Origin: Owenia fusiformis
Taxonomy: Eukaryota; Annelida; Polychaeta; Sabellida; Oweniidae
Direction: 5' to 3'
DNA length: 64,000 bases
Assembly (NCBI GenBank): GCA_903813345.2
Contig: CAIIXF020000005.1
Location: 15,195,375 to 15,259,374 of the forward strand
In this document: one piece after another, positions 51,308 through 60,993 of the stretch
Position numbering within the stretch: position 1 is the stretch's first letter
Layout of the letters: each line of letters starts with the position of its first letter
Notes under the pieces: model-generated
Databases searched by the model: none
What the model was told of the DNA's origin: nothing
What the model saw: only the letters and a program-made list of their open reading frames with translations
Made by a program: the position numbers and the translations under genes

Positions 51308-53393
51308 GTATAATACATGAACCTAGAATAGAAACTTCAAAAATATAATGAAGGAGTGAAAGCCCCACTTAACGATTAATTCTGATTTATCTTTTGTTTC
51401 ATTCTATTATACTGGTGGTGAATATAAAAAGTATTCATAATTGTTTGAAACCTAAGATCATTCCAGTTTTAACATGAGATGTTCAGTATGTGACAAACCT
51501 TACATTTCTCTAGGAAATAGCTATGCCAAAATTGCAAACCACGTATTATCATTCCGACTTAGAAAATGTTGAACTAAATATTTTTGATCTGTTTTTTTTT
51601 ATTATTTTTTCATCATGAAATTAATTCATTGAGGCAAGGATTTTATTTCATGACTACAAGTATTTTAGATACAATGTATGTACTTTAGCTTGATAGGCAT
51701 TCGCAGAAATTCTCAAAGTCTAACAAAAGAGCATTGTCATAAATAAGTAATCCTGCTGGGTCCAAGAGGTGATAAAAATCACATTGACACGTTTTGTAGG
51801 ATCATTTGCATTGAATCGCAAAAATTAGGAGCTTTATTTTTTTTCTCCAGGGTCTCATATACTGAAGAAGAAAAAGAAACATTAGACGGTCAATAGCCAT
51901 TGTTTACAACATTTACTGGAGTTAAGAATACCTATTTCAGTTGAAATGGACTCAATACGTCAGAATTTTAAATTAAGAAATGAAAGAAAACAATATCCAA
52001 GGCCTTTTGTACTTTAAAAATGGCACAATTTGGTGTGTGGCAAATGGTGACAAAAAGAGAGCTCTACAAAATGAGACAAAGATACCTGCATAAAATGGAT
52101 ATGAGTTTCAGTTGAAATGAATGGCAGTCTTACATTAAACAATATACAGCTATCAACAATAACATTGTACAATTTTATAGAACATGGTCTCACTCAGGAG
52201 TTAAATCCCAAATGTGAATCCAAGAGCATATAAAGTTACAAACTATTAAATGATCCATAGAGATATAAGGATGAGTGTAATTTTCAACATGCATTGTTGG
52301 TGCATACAGTCATTCGATCAATTCAATTACGACTTGTCAATTCCTCACTCCCGCCTAACCCTGGGGAAATAACACTATTGGTATTTTTCTTGGTTCTGTA
52401 AAAGCTCAACTATTTTATCACATTTGAAGCTCCATCGCCATGACATGTGCGACTTCTGTCCAGAAATGATTGCTATTCTAGCCTAACCTAATCCGAAAGA
52501 GGAATCTGAAATCTGAAATGGCTCAAGGCAAATAACATGGCTAGGTGTAGGAATTGTTGAACTGATGTGTCATTTGCTGATACTAGAACCCCAGGACTAG
52601 AACATACCACCTTAATACTTATGATATTGCATCCAGACCTCTCTTACTCAGGAGAGGGGGGGGGTACAGAGCCTCTTATGACTACCCTTTTATAATAGAG
52701 AGGAGTACCTTGAAAGTCATAGCCTATTACACATTTACATGTAGATGAAACTCTCTTTTAAAAAGCAAAATGAAACTATTGAGAAGGATAGGGGGTTGAT
52801 GATTTTAGCTTCACAAATATTACGCCTCTGTCGCATTTGCTCTACGGCCAGTGCATGGTGGCCGTTGTTTAAAAAAATCCACTGAGGCATTATATTACTC
52901 ATTCTAGCCTTTTGCTAATAAGGACCTCCACTCTTCTTGTACATAATTAGGTAAGTGGTACTATATAACATAATAACAACAGTTATTAACTTGAAACCAC
53001 ATTACCATAGCAACCACTGTAAACGATGGAAAACATGCCCTTTAACAAAGTATCAAGTTAGTTGAGATTACAATCAACCAGACTCATGTAGAAACTATAG
53101 AGGAAAAAATATGTGTAATTATTATATCACTATCTAGCTAGCGACAGTATGATTGGTCAAAACCGGGTCACATGTCGTGGGATATCTGGCGATATTCAAT
53201 GGCAATGCTAATCAGATAAGACAACCGTGAGATATCTAGCGATATCCCACGCTCCCGGGAATTTTCAAAGAATTTGTTTTCGTTCAGTGTAAATAATTTA
53301 GTTCAGTTTAAGTCAAAATGGCAGACGAACCGAGTAGATTCGTAAAAATATCTGAAGACTTAATAATATTAGGGATGTTTAGCTAGACAGTGA

Positions 53394-53556
53394 TATAATA
53401 AAACAAATATTTCACTCTATTTTCGGTGAATACCTGTAGGCTGTAGCACTTTCACAAGGTGATATTCCACTTGCCCTTCGGGCTTTGTGGAATATCACTT
53501 GTGAAAGATGTACAGGTATTCACCTCAATAGAGTGAAATATTTGTTCAGTATAGTA
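53394..53556. mobile_element. Foldback element with long hairpin
   Basis: AACAAATATTTCACTCTATT then GGTGAATACCTGTA pairs with TACAGGTATTCACCTCAATA then GAGTGAAATATTTGTT. The centre GATATTCCAC-TTGCCCTTCGGGCTT-TGTGGAATATC forms a further stem, giving about 65-bp arms with a small bulge. Confidence 0.75.
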
Positions 53557-53945
53557 TAGCGCAGTGAATGGTACCATTGGAAAGTTAAATATTACAGGAA
53601 ACAATAATTTCTTGTAATTTCTATAGAGAAGCTATGGAATTTGAAAAATGCAGAATTGCAATATTTTTAGAAGGGTAGTGAGTAAAAGAAGTGATAATGT
53701 TCTTACATATATCATTTACACATCTTTACACTCAATTATGATGCTACATTCTAAACCATTCAATAATGGATCCATGCTGTCATTTTTGTTCTGTTGATAT
53801 ATGAGCCAAACACCATTTGAGTTCTCCAGTCTTAGATTTAGGTCTGCTAAATGTAATATAAAGTCTATACTAGACAGAGCGTAGACTATAACTAGACTGT
53901 GCACAAGGTACCATACTTATTGTAGGTATATTCAGAAACATGAAT

Positions 53946-54150
53946 CAGTGATCTCCCCAGCATTAAAGCAAGTGGGTGCTGCGCCTACTTGAGATTTCAA
54001 TAGTAGGCATGCACCCAACTGAGAATTGATTTACATCCCCTGGAAAATGAGAAAAGCATGAAAAACAGGCATACTTTGGCTAAGTTTGGTCTAAATTGTA
54101 AAATTCAGAATTTTGCACCCAATTGAAATAAATTCCTGGGGAGAACACTG
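53946..54150. mobile_element. MITE of the CAGTG family
   Basis: CAGTGATCTCCCCAG at the left and CCTGGGGAGAACACTG at the right. Flanks TGAAT and TATAT do not match. It abuts the 3' flank of the LINE. Confidence 0.7.
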
Positions 54151-54251
54151 TATATATTGATTACACTAAAGCTAACTGTAAAATAATGTGTTTGAGTTCT
54201 TTAGATTTAAAATTCCAGTAGAACCTGAATATAAGTAATAAAAAGCAACCC

Positions 54252-54265
54252 AGCCCACTTGGGCT
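54252..54265 (-). other. Small hairpin in LINE 3' region
   Basis: AGCCCA-CT-TGGGCT pairs perfectly about 100 bp after the ORF2 stop. LINE RTs of several clades recognise a 3' stem-loop; a role here is inferred. Confidence 0.35.
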
Positions 54266-54361
54266 TATCAACCACTAATGTTAAAAATTACAATTAGATT
54301 CATAACAAACAATTTTAAAAATACTAGCATGAATTTCTTAGACACATACATGCAGTTTAAT

Positions 54362-57300
54362 TCAATTTACATTATAAATGGCATTTCTTCTTTTAAAATA
54401 ACAAAGTTTAACAAAATGAGCAGCTTGCCTAGGCATTTTTTCAAATAAATACTGAAACTTTTGATCCGTAGTTGATTCTGTTTCTTCAAAAATTTGGTGA
54501 TTTTGTAAATATGTTTTCCTTATTTCCTTATAAAATGTACAATTAAAAATAAAATGTTCCTCATCCTCAATGTTGCCAGATTTACATAAAGTACATTTTC
54601 TATTTTCCAATTTTTCATTTCTAAATCTGCCTGTTTCAATTTCCAGTGGTAAAATTCCCATACGTAATTGTGCAATTAAAGATCGTTCCAACTTAGATAA
54701 ATTTAGCAATAAATATGACTCAGTTTTGTATGAGGTTTTGAATTTGACATATGTTCTTAATTTTGGTTTCTTGTGTACTAAATCATTCCAAGTTGTTTCA
54801 TATGTAAGCAGTAGTTTCTTTTTGACTTTTTCTATATAACAATACTCCAAATTCTCAAAATTATCTTGACAATCACATCTATTTAAATTTTTTTGGAGCT
54901 CTTGACTCCATTTACTATTTACAGTTTTATCCCATTTAAATATTTGTTTGGTAATTCTATTATCTGGCATCATTATCATTCTATTAAAGGTTCGAATAAT
55001 CTCCAGATCTTTTTCAATTTCTAAGGGAGTCCAAGCAAAATCACCATGCAATGCATCAAGTGGTACAAATTTATGAACTCCAGCAAAATATCTTTGAGCT
55101 CTGTTAAATACATTATTGCAAACTGTTGAACAATCGTATGCTCCCCAAACACCTACTCCATAATGGAGAACAGGCAAAACACATACATTAAATAATTTAG
55201 TGAATGTTTTATATCCAAGATCCTTATTCCATTTACATTTGTTAATTAATGACCCAAGTGCTCTTCCAGCTGAGTCTGATAAGGTTCTTACAATTTCATC
55301 AAATTTACCATGTTGAGTAAATGTTATACCAAGATACGTATATTTATCTGTATATTCTACAAGGGCATTCCCAATTTGAAATTTGAAATTACTTCTCTCA
55401 ACATTGACTTTTCTGAAGTGCATAATTTTCGTTTTTGAAATATTTACATTCAGTCGCCATTTATAGCACCATCTATTTACAATATTTAATTGTTCTTGCA
55501 TGTCATTCTCTGATTCTGCAAGTAAAACTAAATCATCGGCATATGCTAAAACAGAAATATTTACAGAGTCATTAATATTTACACCATACTGTCTACTTTG
55601 CAAGTCTTTCAGAAGACTATCTATAAATAATGCAAAGAGACTTGGAGATAAGCTATCCCCCTGCCTTACACCTGATCTAGTGTCAAACCAGTCTGTAATC
55701 AAACTATTAATCTTAACAGCTGATTCAGTACCTACCAAAAACAGTTTAATGGCTTTATACATTTTTCCTTTAACTCCACATTTTAATAATCGATATAATA
55801 AAAGATTTCTATTTACATAGTCAAAGGCTTTCTTTAAATCAATAAAACATGCAAATAGTTCCCTACCATCTCTTATCTTGTTCTTTACAACACTGTTTAA
55901 TGTAAAAATATGGTCTATACAAGATCTGCCATTCCTATACCCATTTTGGGTGTCATCTAAAAGATTATTATCCTCACAGAAAAGCTTAAATCGTTTATTA
56001 ATAATACTACTATAAACTTTTGAAATACATGATAAAATACTCAGACCTCTATAATTGAGAGGAATTCTTGGATCCTTATCACCCCCTTTAGGTATGGGAA
56101 ATATTATCGCTTTCAACCATATGCTTGGAATTTTACTCATTTGATAACACTTATTAAAAAATATATGTAAGGCTTGTTTCACAATGTTAAATTTCAGAAC
56201 TTCATTAGGAATCATGTCATGACCAATAGTTTTAAAATCTTTGGCACATTTTATTGCTAAGTCAACTTCATCAATTGATAAGGGGGTGTCCATTGAAGGA
56301 TCAACATTAGTATTTTCCAACAAAACTGTTTCATCCATAGCATCCCTATAAAATATATCATCATAGTCATCACTCTGGGCATTATACAAGTCAGCATATT
56401 CATTTTGCCAATGTTTCAATACAGCATCAATATTATAATTTACATTACCATCTTTATCTATAACCTCTGATGGAATGACATTTTTACGTTTTGGACCTGT
56501 ATTTTTTATAAAATTCCAAAACTCATTTGGATTTTTATCACTTGTTTTATCTATGTTTTCTAAAATAGTTTGATTATATTTTCTTTTTGATGATCTTAAT
56601 AACCTATCAAATTGCCTTGCAGCTACCTTAAAATTGTGTCTATACATACTCTTTAAGTGACAGTTATTTCTACATTGCAAAAATGTTTTCTCTTTTTCAT
56701 GCATGCTTTTCCAAAGTTTAGTTAATTCATCAGTCCAATATGACTTTGACTTTTGATATCTTTTTTTACAAAAAACAGTAAATTTCTTAAGCTTGTTATT
56801 CATTTCCTGTAAAATAATTGTACATAAATTATGATATTCATTATCTAGAACATCTTGTTCACTTCTATCCTTTTCTATTGTTGCTATCCAATTTAAGACA
56901 ATATCAATCAATTCTGGTGATGACATAAAATTCGGGGGAATAGTGCGAGTGTTATATTTAGTAGGTTTGTATTCATTACAATTAACATCATTTTTCATTT
57001 TTTCCGAACCTTCAAAATGTGACTCATTTTTAATGTCATTTACTAATTTGAAATGTAGCACTAATAATGAATGATCAGGAGATCTGCATTTATCATTTAA
57101 CATTTGTTGGATACCAAGCTCATTTATTATATCTGTGCAAAGTTTCACTTCAAATTTCGAACAATTAATTAAATTATCATGTGGCAATATAAAATAATCC
57201 ACCACTGATCTACCTTGGGTTCTACAACATGTGAAATTATTGAATTCTCTTGTCACTCTGCCATTTATGATACACATCTTTGAGTCTTTTAAGAATTCCA

Positions 57301-57898
57301 GTAAACTATTTCCATGACTATTTACATTAGTTTCTAAATTAATACGCTTAAGATCATTAGCAACACCATCTATATCACCAATAAAATCAACTTTATTACC
57401 AGTACGTGCATTCAAATCTCCAGTCAAAAAATAAGCATCACTATCCTGTGAATATAAATATATCAAAGAAAGCAAATGATTAAAAAAGGCATCAGCATTT
57501 CTTCCATAAAGAGATTCTTCTGGAGGTAAGTAGGCACAATATACAATAAATGTGTAATTAGAAATCTTATCAATAAATTGTAAGGCTAAAATGCCATCAT
57601 ACTGTTTATCCAACACTTCAATCCTGTAATCATTAAATAATCTCACTTTTACAAAAATTCCCACACCACCAAATGTTCTATGGGCTTTCTTGTTAACTGT
57701 TTTTCTATGATGTCCAAACCATTTGTATTCTCCATCAAATGCATCCTTTATCAACCTGTCATTAGCCAGATGTGTTTCACTTAAGCATATAATGTCACTG
57801 TCTGAATAGGTAATTATCTGTTTTCTAAGTTCACTATTCTGTGCAGTCCAACCATTGATATTTATGCTAGCAATGTTAATTGTGGGCTGGTATATTTC
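54362..57898 (-). CDS. LINE ORF2: AP-endonuclease and reverse transcriptase
   Basis: The open frame runs 1178 codons from just after the ORF1 stop to TAA at 54362. Near the N-terminus are NINGW and LSETHL (endonuclease Asn and Glu), then FGGVGIFV, TGDLNART and RSPDHSLL with the catalytic His. The RT core has CFIDLKKAFD (motif A), GVRQGDSLSPSLF (motif B), LAYADDLVLL (motif C, about residue 785 of the frame) and LNVNISKTKI. A C-terminal CTLCKSGNIEDEEHFIFNC is the Cys-Cys-His-Cys motif common in LINEs. It nicks target DNA and copies its own RNA there. There is no ATG in the frame before DSKMCI, well inside the endonuclease, so a normal AUG start would give a defective enzyme. The frame is continuous with ORF1 except for one TAG. 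Confidence 0.93.
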   Translation of the reverse strand, partial: EIYQPTINIASININGWTAQNSELRKQIITYSDSDIICLSETHLANDRLIKDAFDGEYKWFGHHRKTVNKKAHRTFGGVGIFVKVRLFNDYRIEVLDKQYDGILALQFIDKISNYTFIVYCAYLPPEESLYGRNADAFFNHLLSLIYLYSQDSDAYFLTGDLNARTGNKVDFIGDIDGVANDLKRINLETNVNSHGNSLLEFLKDSKMCIINGRVTREFNNFTCCRTQGRSVVDYFILPHDNLINCSKFEVKLCTDIINELGIQQMLNDKCRSPDHSLLVLHFKLVNDIKNESHFEGSEKMKNDVNCNEYKPTKYNTRTIPPNFMSSPELIDIVLNWIATIEKDRSEQDVLDNEYHNLCTIILQEMNNKLKKFTVFCKKRYQKSKSYWTDELTKLWKSMHEKEKTFLQCRNNCHLKSMYRHNFKVAARQFDRLLRSSKRKYNQTILENIDKTSDKNPNEFWNFIKNTGPKRKNVIPSEVIDKDGNVNYNIDAVLKHWQNEYADLYNAQSDDYDDIFYRDAMDETVLLENTNVDPSMDTPLSIDEVDLAIKCAKDFKTIGHDMIPNEVLKFNIVKQALHIFFNKCYQMSKIPSIWLKAIIFPIPKGGDKDPRIPLNYRGLSILSCISKVYSSIINKRFKLFCEDNNLLDDTQNGYRNGRSCIDHIFTLNSVVKNKIRDGRELFACFIDLKKAFDYVNRNLLLYRLLKCGVKGKMYKAIKLFLVGTESAVKINSLITDWFDTRSGVRQGDSLSPSLFALFIDSLLKDLQSRQYGVNINDSVNISVLAYADDLVLLAESENDMQEQLNIVNRWCYKWRLNVNISKTKIMHFRKVNVERSNFKFQIGNALVEYTDKYTYLGITFTQHGKFDEIVRTLSDSAGRALGSLINKCKWNKDLGYKTFTKLFNVCVLPVLHYGVGVWGAYDCSTVCNNVFNRAQRYFAGVHKFVPLDALHGDFAWTPLEIEKDLEIIRTFNRMIMMPDNRITKQIFKWDKTVNSKWSQELQKNLNRCDCQDNFENLEYCYIEKVKKKLLLTYETTWNDLVHKKPKLRTYVKFKTSYKTESYLLLNLSKLERSLIAQLRMGILPLEIETGRFRNEKLENRKCTLCKSGNIEDEEHFIFNCTFYKEIRKTYLQNHQIFEETESTTDQKFQYLFEKMPRQAAHFVKLCYFKRRNAIYNVN

Positions 57899-59128
57899 CT
57901 ATGTACTATAGTTTCTAAATCCGCGGCCTCTACCTCTTCCTCTAGCTGGGAAAGACCTGTTTGGCATAGGAGGCTTTGTAGTTCCCCATCCATCATCACC
58001 AGTAGCAGTTCCATTTTCTCTGTCAGATCTATAAGTGCTTCCCTGACCATGTGTCGTATCACGTTTAACAAGACGACCACTTCCAGTAAACGTGTACTTA
58101 TCACCATCTGGTACGCATCTCAACAACTCTTTTGTATTCAATTCTATCAAGCGTTCTTCATGTGACTTTGCCCCATGTATAAATACATTGTGGAATTTTG
58201 GCTTTGGCTGTAACTGTTTCTTTCTTCGCAGTGCTTCAATCTTGTTCTCTACGGTATTAAATTGTATCTTAACCACCCCTGGTCTGTCGTTTCTTGATCT
58301 TGTTCTTTCAGCACATATAACTGTATTCTTATTCATTCCCAGGCCCTCTGATACTAACACACCAGCCTTAAGTGTGACATCTTCACCAGTAGTAAATGGA
58401 ACATTTCTGACTATGATGCTGGTTGCAGGAGGGTAACTCTTTTCAGCTGACTGATTCATCTGTGGTCGGTCTTCTAGGGACTTCAATCTACTTTCAATTT
58501 CAAATGGTCGTTCCTCGAGAGATTTCAGTCTATTTTCGATTTCCAATGCTTGCTTGTTAACTTTATGTTCAAAGTTAAGAGCGCCCTCTTTAAATGATGT
58601 CAGTTCACTTTTTACATTTATCTCAATGCTCAGAAGACGTGCATTCATTTTTGTCATTTCATGGGAAAGTTCTTGTTTCACTGTCTTAATGAGATCAGTC
58701 TTTATAGCACATATAAGTTCATCCTTAACCAATGTTATGAGGTCATTTTTTACTGCCTCAATTAAGCCAGATTTGATATCCTTCAACATCTCGGCTTGTA
58801 GTGTCTTAAGAGGTGGAGAATGTGTAACTGTATCTGCCGGTGCAGATGATGGGATATCGTGCTCTGATTGTTGATCACAATCAGATAGGATTGTGTTTAG
58901 AGAGGGTCTTGCAGGCATGCTAGGTCTTACGGGGCTAGCTATTGGTGTAGAGAATGTCTCACGATCAACATCTTGATTTAAGTCCAGACGTTTATTAGGC
59001 GGAGATGTTACACTGCCGGAAGTGTCATCTTCATCATCATCCCAAGACGATGGTGTAGATTGATACGCTGGCTTAGACCTTCGTGTTTTGTTGCGACGTC
59101 TCTTCCTTAGATTCCCGGAACCCCCCAT
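57899..59128 (-). CDS. LINE ORF1: RNA-binding chaperone-type protein
   Basis: 409 codons, ATG at 59128, stop TAG at 57901-57899. Order: basic N-terminus (RKRRRNKTRRSK), acidic and Ser/Pro-rich linker, a coiled-coil stretch (about residues 110-215, LIxxVKxEL-type heptads), a probable RRM-like domain (from about 235: SIIVRNVPF, then AERTRSRNDRPGVVKIQF), and a C-terminal RG-rich tail (RGRGRGRGF). This resembles ORF1 proteins that trimerise and coat LINE RNA. The family assignment is by layout; no zinc knuckles or esterase seen. Being undamaged suggests recent activity. Confidence 0.88.
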   Translation of the reverse strand: MGGSGNLRKRRRNKTRRSKPAYQSTPSSWDDDEDDTSGSVTSPPNKRLDLNQDVDRETFSTPIASPVRPSMPARPSLNTILSDCDQQSEHDIPSSAPADTVTHSPPLKTLQAEMLKDIKSGLIEAVKNDLITLVKDELICAIKTDLIKTVKQELSHEMTKMNARLLSIEINVKSELTSFKEGALNFEHKVNKQALEIENRLKSLEERPFEIESRLKSLEDRPQMNQSAEKSYPPATSIIVRNVPFTTGEDVTLKAGVLVSEGLGMNKNTVICAERTRSRNDRPGVVKIQFNTVENKIEALRRKKQLQPKPKFHNVFIHGAKSHEERLIELNTKELLRCVPDGDKYTFTGSGRLVKRDTTHGQGSTYRSDRENGTATGDDGWGTTKPPMPNRSFPARGRGRGRGFRNYST

Positions 59129-59240
59129 ATTTAACCTTTGGAGGCCTCACTCTCATTGGTGTAGGGTTCGTTTATTCAGAAGTCACATTGAAGGACTTTG
59201 GGGGCCTCAAATAAAATCAAGTTGTTAACTAGTCAATAGG

Positions 59241-60194
59241 TGTAATACAGTTCAAAATTTGTTAAATAATTGGCACTGTAGAGTTATCAGAACAATATGT
59301 TAAGAGTTGTCCAGCAGAATTGGCTAAATTATTAAATTATTACCCTTGCACCAGTTCCAAATTAACTCTTAGTGAGAGTCTTATAAGCTGTATGTAGCTC
59401 TCCTACTGCTAATTTCCTTTAGATTTATAAACTTTCACAAAATATTTTGAACTTTTGTTCTAAATTATCACTTTATACTGTAGAAATGTTTCGGAATATT
59501 CATATATCCATAATCCTCATGTGTTCACGAGTGTTTCCATATAAATTACATCAAGTATAATATCCTAGTTCTGCTAAAAATTACTAAATAAGCAGGAGCT
59601 CTTAAAAGTACTGTTTGCTTGTCATAGTTACAACTACATGTACATTACATATTCATTACATATTCATATAAGGGCGGACCAAGAAAAATGAGATAATTTT
59701 AAGAACAGTTTTTGAGAGAATGTCAAACCTTTTTCAAAATGGCTGCCTTTTGTCCCAATAAGTTCTGTTTCAAGAATAAAGCCCCATTTGAGCCCCATCG
59801 GATCCAAAATTGTAATCAAATTATGCGCATTCTTGAACATGTGTTACATATTCACTAAAGGTACAACCGTAAAATAATGAAATAATGAATGGCAGGTTGG
59901 CTTGGATATTTCTATGCCAGGTTATACCATCTTGAACCATCAAGGCATTTCCTCTATTTACCTGTACAACTTAAGGAATACATTGGTGAATCAGTTTAAG
60001 TTTTACTTCATATACTAGGAGAATGGAGAAATATTCTATTGTTTTATTTGATTTCCATAATAACATGTTTTCTGACGGAAAAAAATGGGGAATAGAATTG
60101 ATAACAGCCGAAACACCATATCATATATTTTTCTTGGCCAATATCATATTTTCACTTGGAATAAAATTCATATTCCATCCCTCCCATTAAGCCT
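59241..60194. other. No feature recognised
   Basis: AT-rich sequence following the 5' end of the LINE. I see neither exons nor clear repeats. Confidence 0.4.
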
Positions 60195-60993
60195 ACTATC
60201 ACACCAAACTAGTTCTCACTACGTTCTCGAAAACGGGTTTCAACTGTGTACGAATGGACTGGACATACTAAGAACCGTTTGGGATCTGTTTACAAACTTC
60301 ATTGAACGTACTCGAACGGGTAGGTCCTCTAGAACTTAGACAATGCTCAAAATGTTCTCGTGGTCACCACGTTCTACAATTAGAACGAGTGACAACGTAC
60401 TAACGACGAGCTGGACGTACTACGAACGGAACCGTCGTACTTCAATCCTACTAGGGACGTTTTAACAACGAGTTGAACTGTCTGAGGACGTGTTGAGAAC
60501 GAGGTAGAACTCATTGCAAACGGGTTTAAACTGATTAAGAACGTATTTAACACTGCTTATGAACGAGTTAGCAAAAATATAGCTATCACACCAAACAAGT
60601 TGCCACTGCGTTCTTCAAAACTGGTTCTAAACTATGTGTGAACGGAATGAACGTAGCTGCAACTTTCTAAGGTCTATTTACGAACTTTATGAACGTTCTC
60701 AGACGGGTATGTGATTTTAGAATTTTGAATCGATTCAAAATTCGATTGCGACCATACCGTTCTGTTATCAGGTCATGATGACCTTCTAGACTAAGGGACA
60801 CGTTCTACGGCGTTGCAAACCGACGTGGTGCGACCTGAACGAACTGCGAACGAGATGGACATATTGAAGACTGTTTAAGAACGAAGAAGCTAATTATTTC
60901 AGACATATTTCCCGACCACAGCCAGACTGAGCCCGTTTTACGACGTTTTCGTAGGACTGGCAAGAACGGGTAAGAACGAGTTTGGTGTGATAG
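60195..60993. mobile_element. 799-bp TIR element, apparently a tandem dimer
   Basis: Begins CTATCACACCAAACTAGTTC and ends GAACGAGTTTGGTGTGATAG, about 20-bp inverted ends. An internal CTATCACACCAAACAAGTTG starts at 60593 and is followed by sequence similar to that after the left end (CACTRCGTTCT, then TTTACRAACTT), so the unit seems to be two ~400-bp copies in a row. The interior is unusually dense in GAACG and ACGTAC motifs. No clear target duplication and no coding frame. Confidence 0.65.

Larger units (their letters stand above)
47464..53945. other. No exon recognised; possible 5' ERC intron
   Basis: Two tandem repeats, one MITE and one foldback are listed separately. I looked for the conserved N-terminal ERC exons (the FWSPELKKERALRKDE region) on the minus strand and did not find them, so this is probably intron interior. 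Confidence 0.5.
54200..59240 (-). mobile_element. Non-LTR retrotransposon (LINE), apparently full coding length
   Basis: Minus-strand element with ORF1 (59128-57899) and ORF2 (57898-54362) and no internal frameshift. No LTRs, integrase or protease. The 3' flank has a small hairpin (54252-54265). Ends are approximate: neither poly(A) tail nor target duplication could be fixed. Domain order (endonuclease, RT, Cys/His motif) fits the CR1/jockey-type LINEs broadly; I do not assign a clade. Same strand as ERC, so it may sit in an upstream ERC intron. Confidence 0.9.

Noticed and set aside
55500-55820. 106-codon plus-strand frame inside the LINE
   Set aside because: Antisense shadow of the reverse transcriptase region.
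57862-58107. 81-codon minus-strand frame overlapping the ORF1/ORF2 junction
   Set aside because: Out-of-frame shadow; considered as a frameshift bridge but ORF1 and ORF2 already share a frame.
59129-59240. LINE promoter or exact 5' end
   Set aside because: GAGGCCCCCAAAG and GAGGCCTCCAAAG repeats are suggestive of a 5' UTR, but no boundary or target duplication could be fixed.
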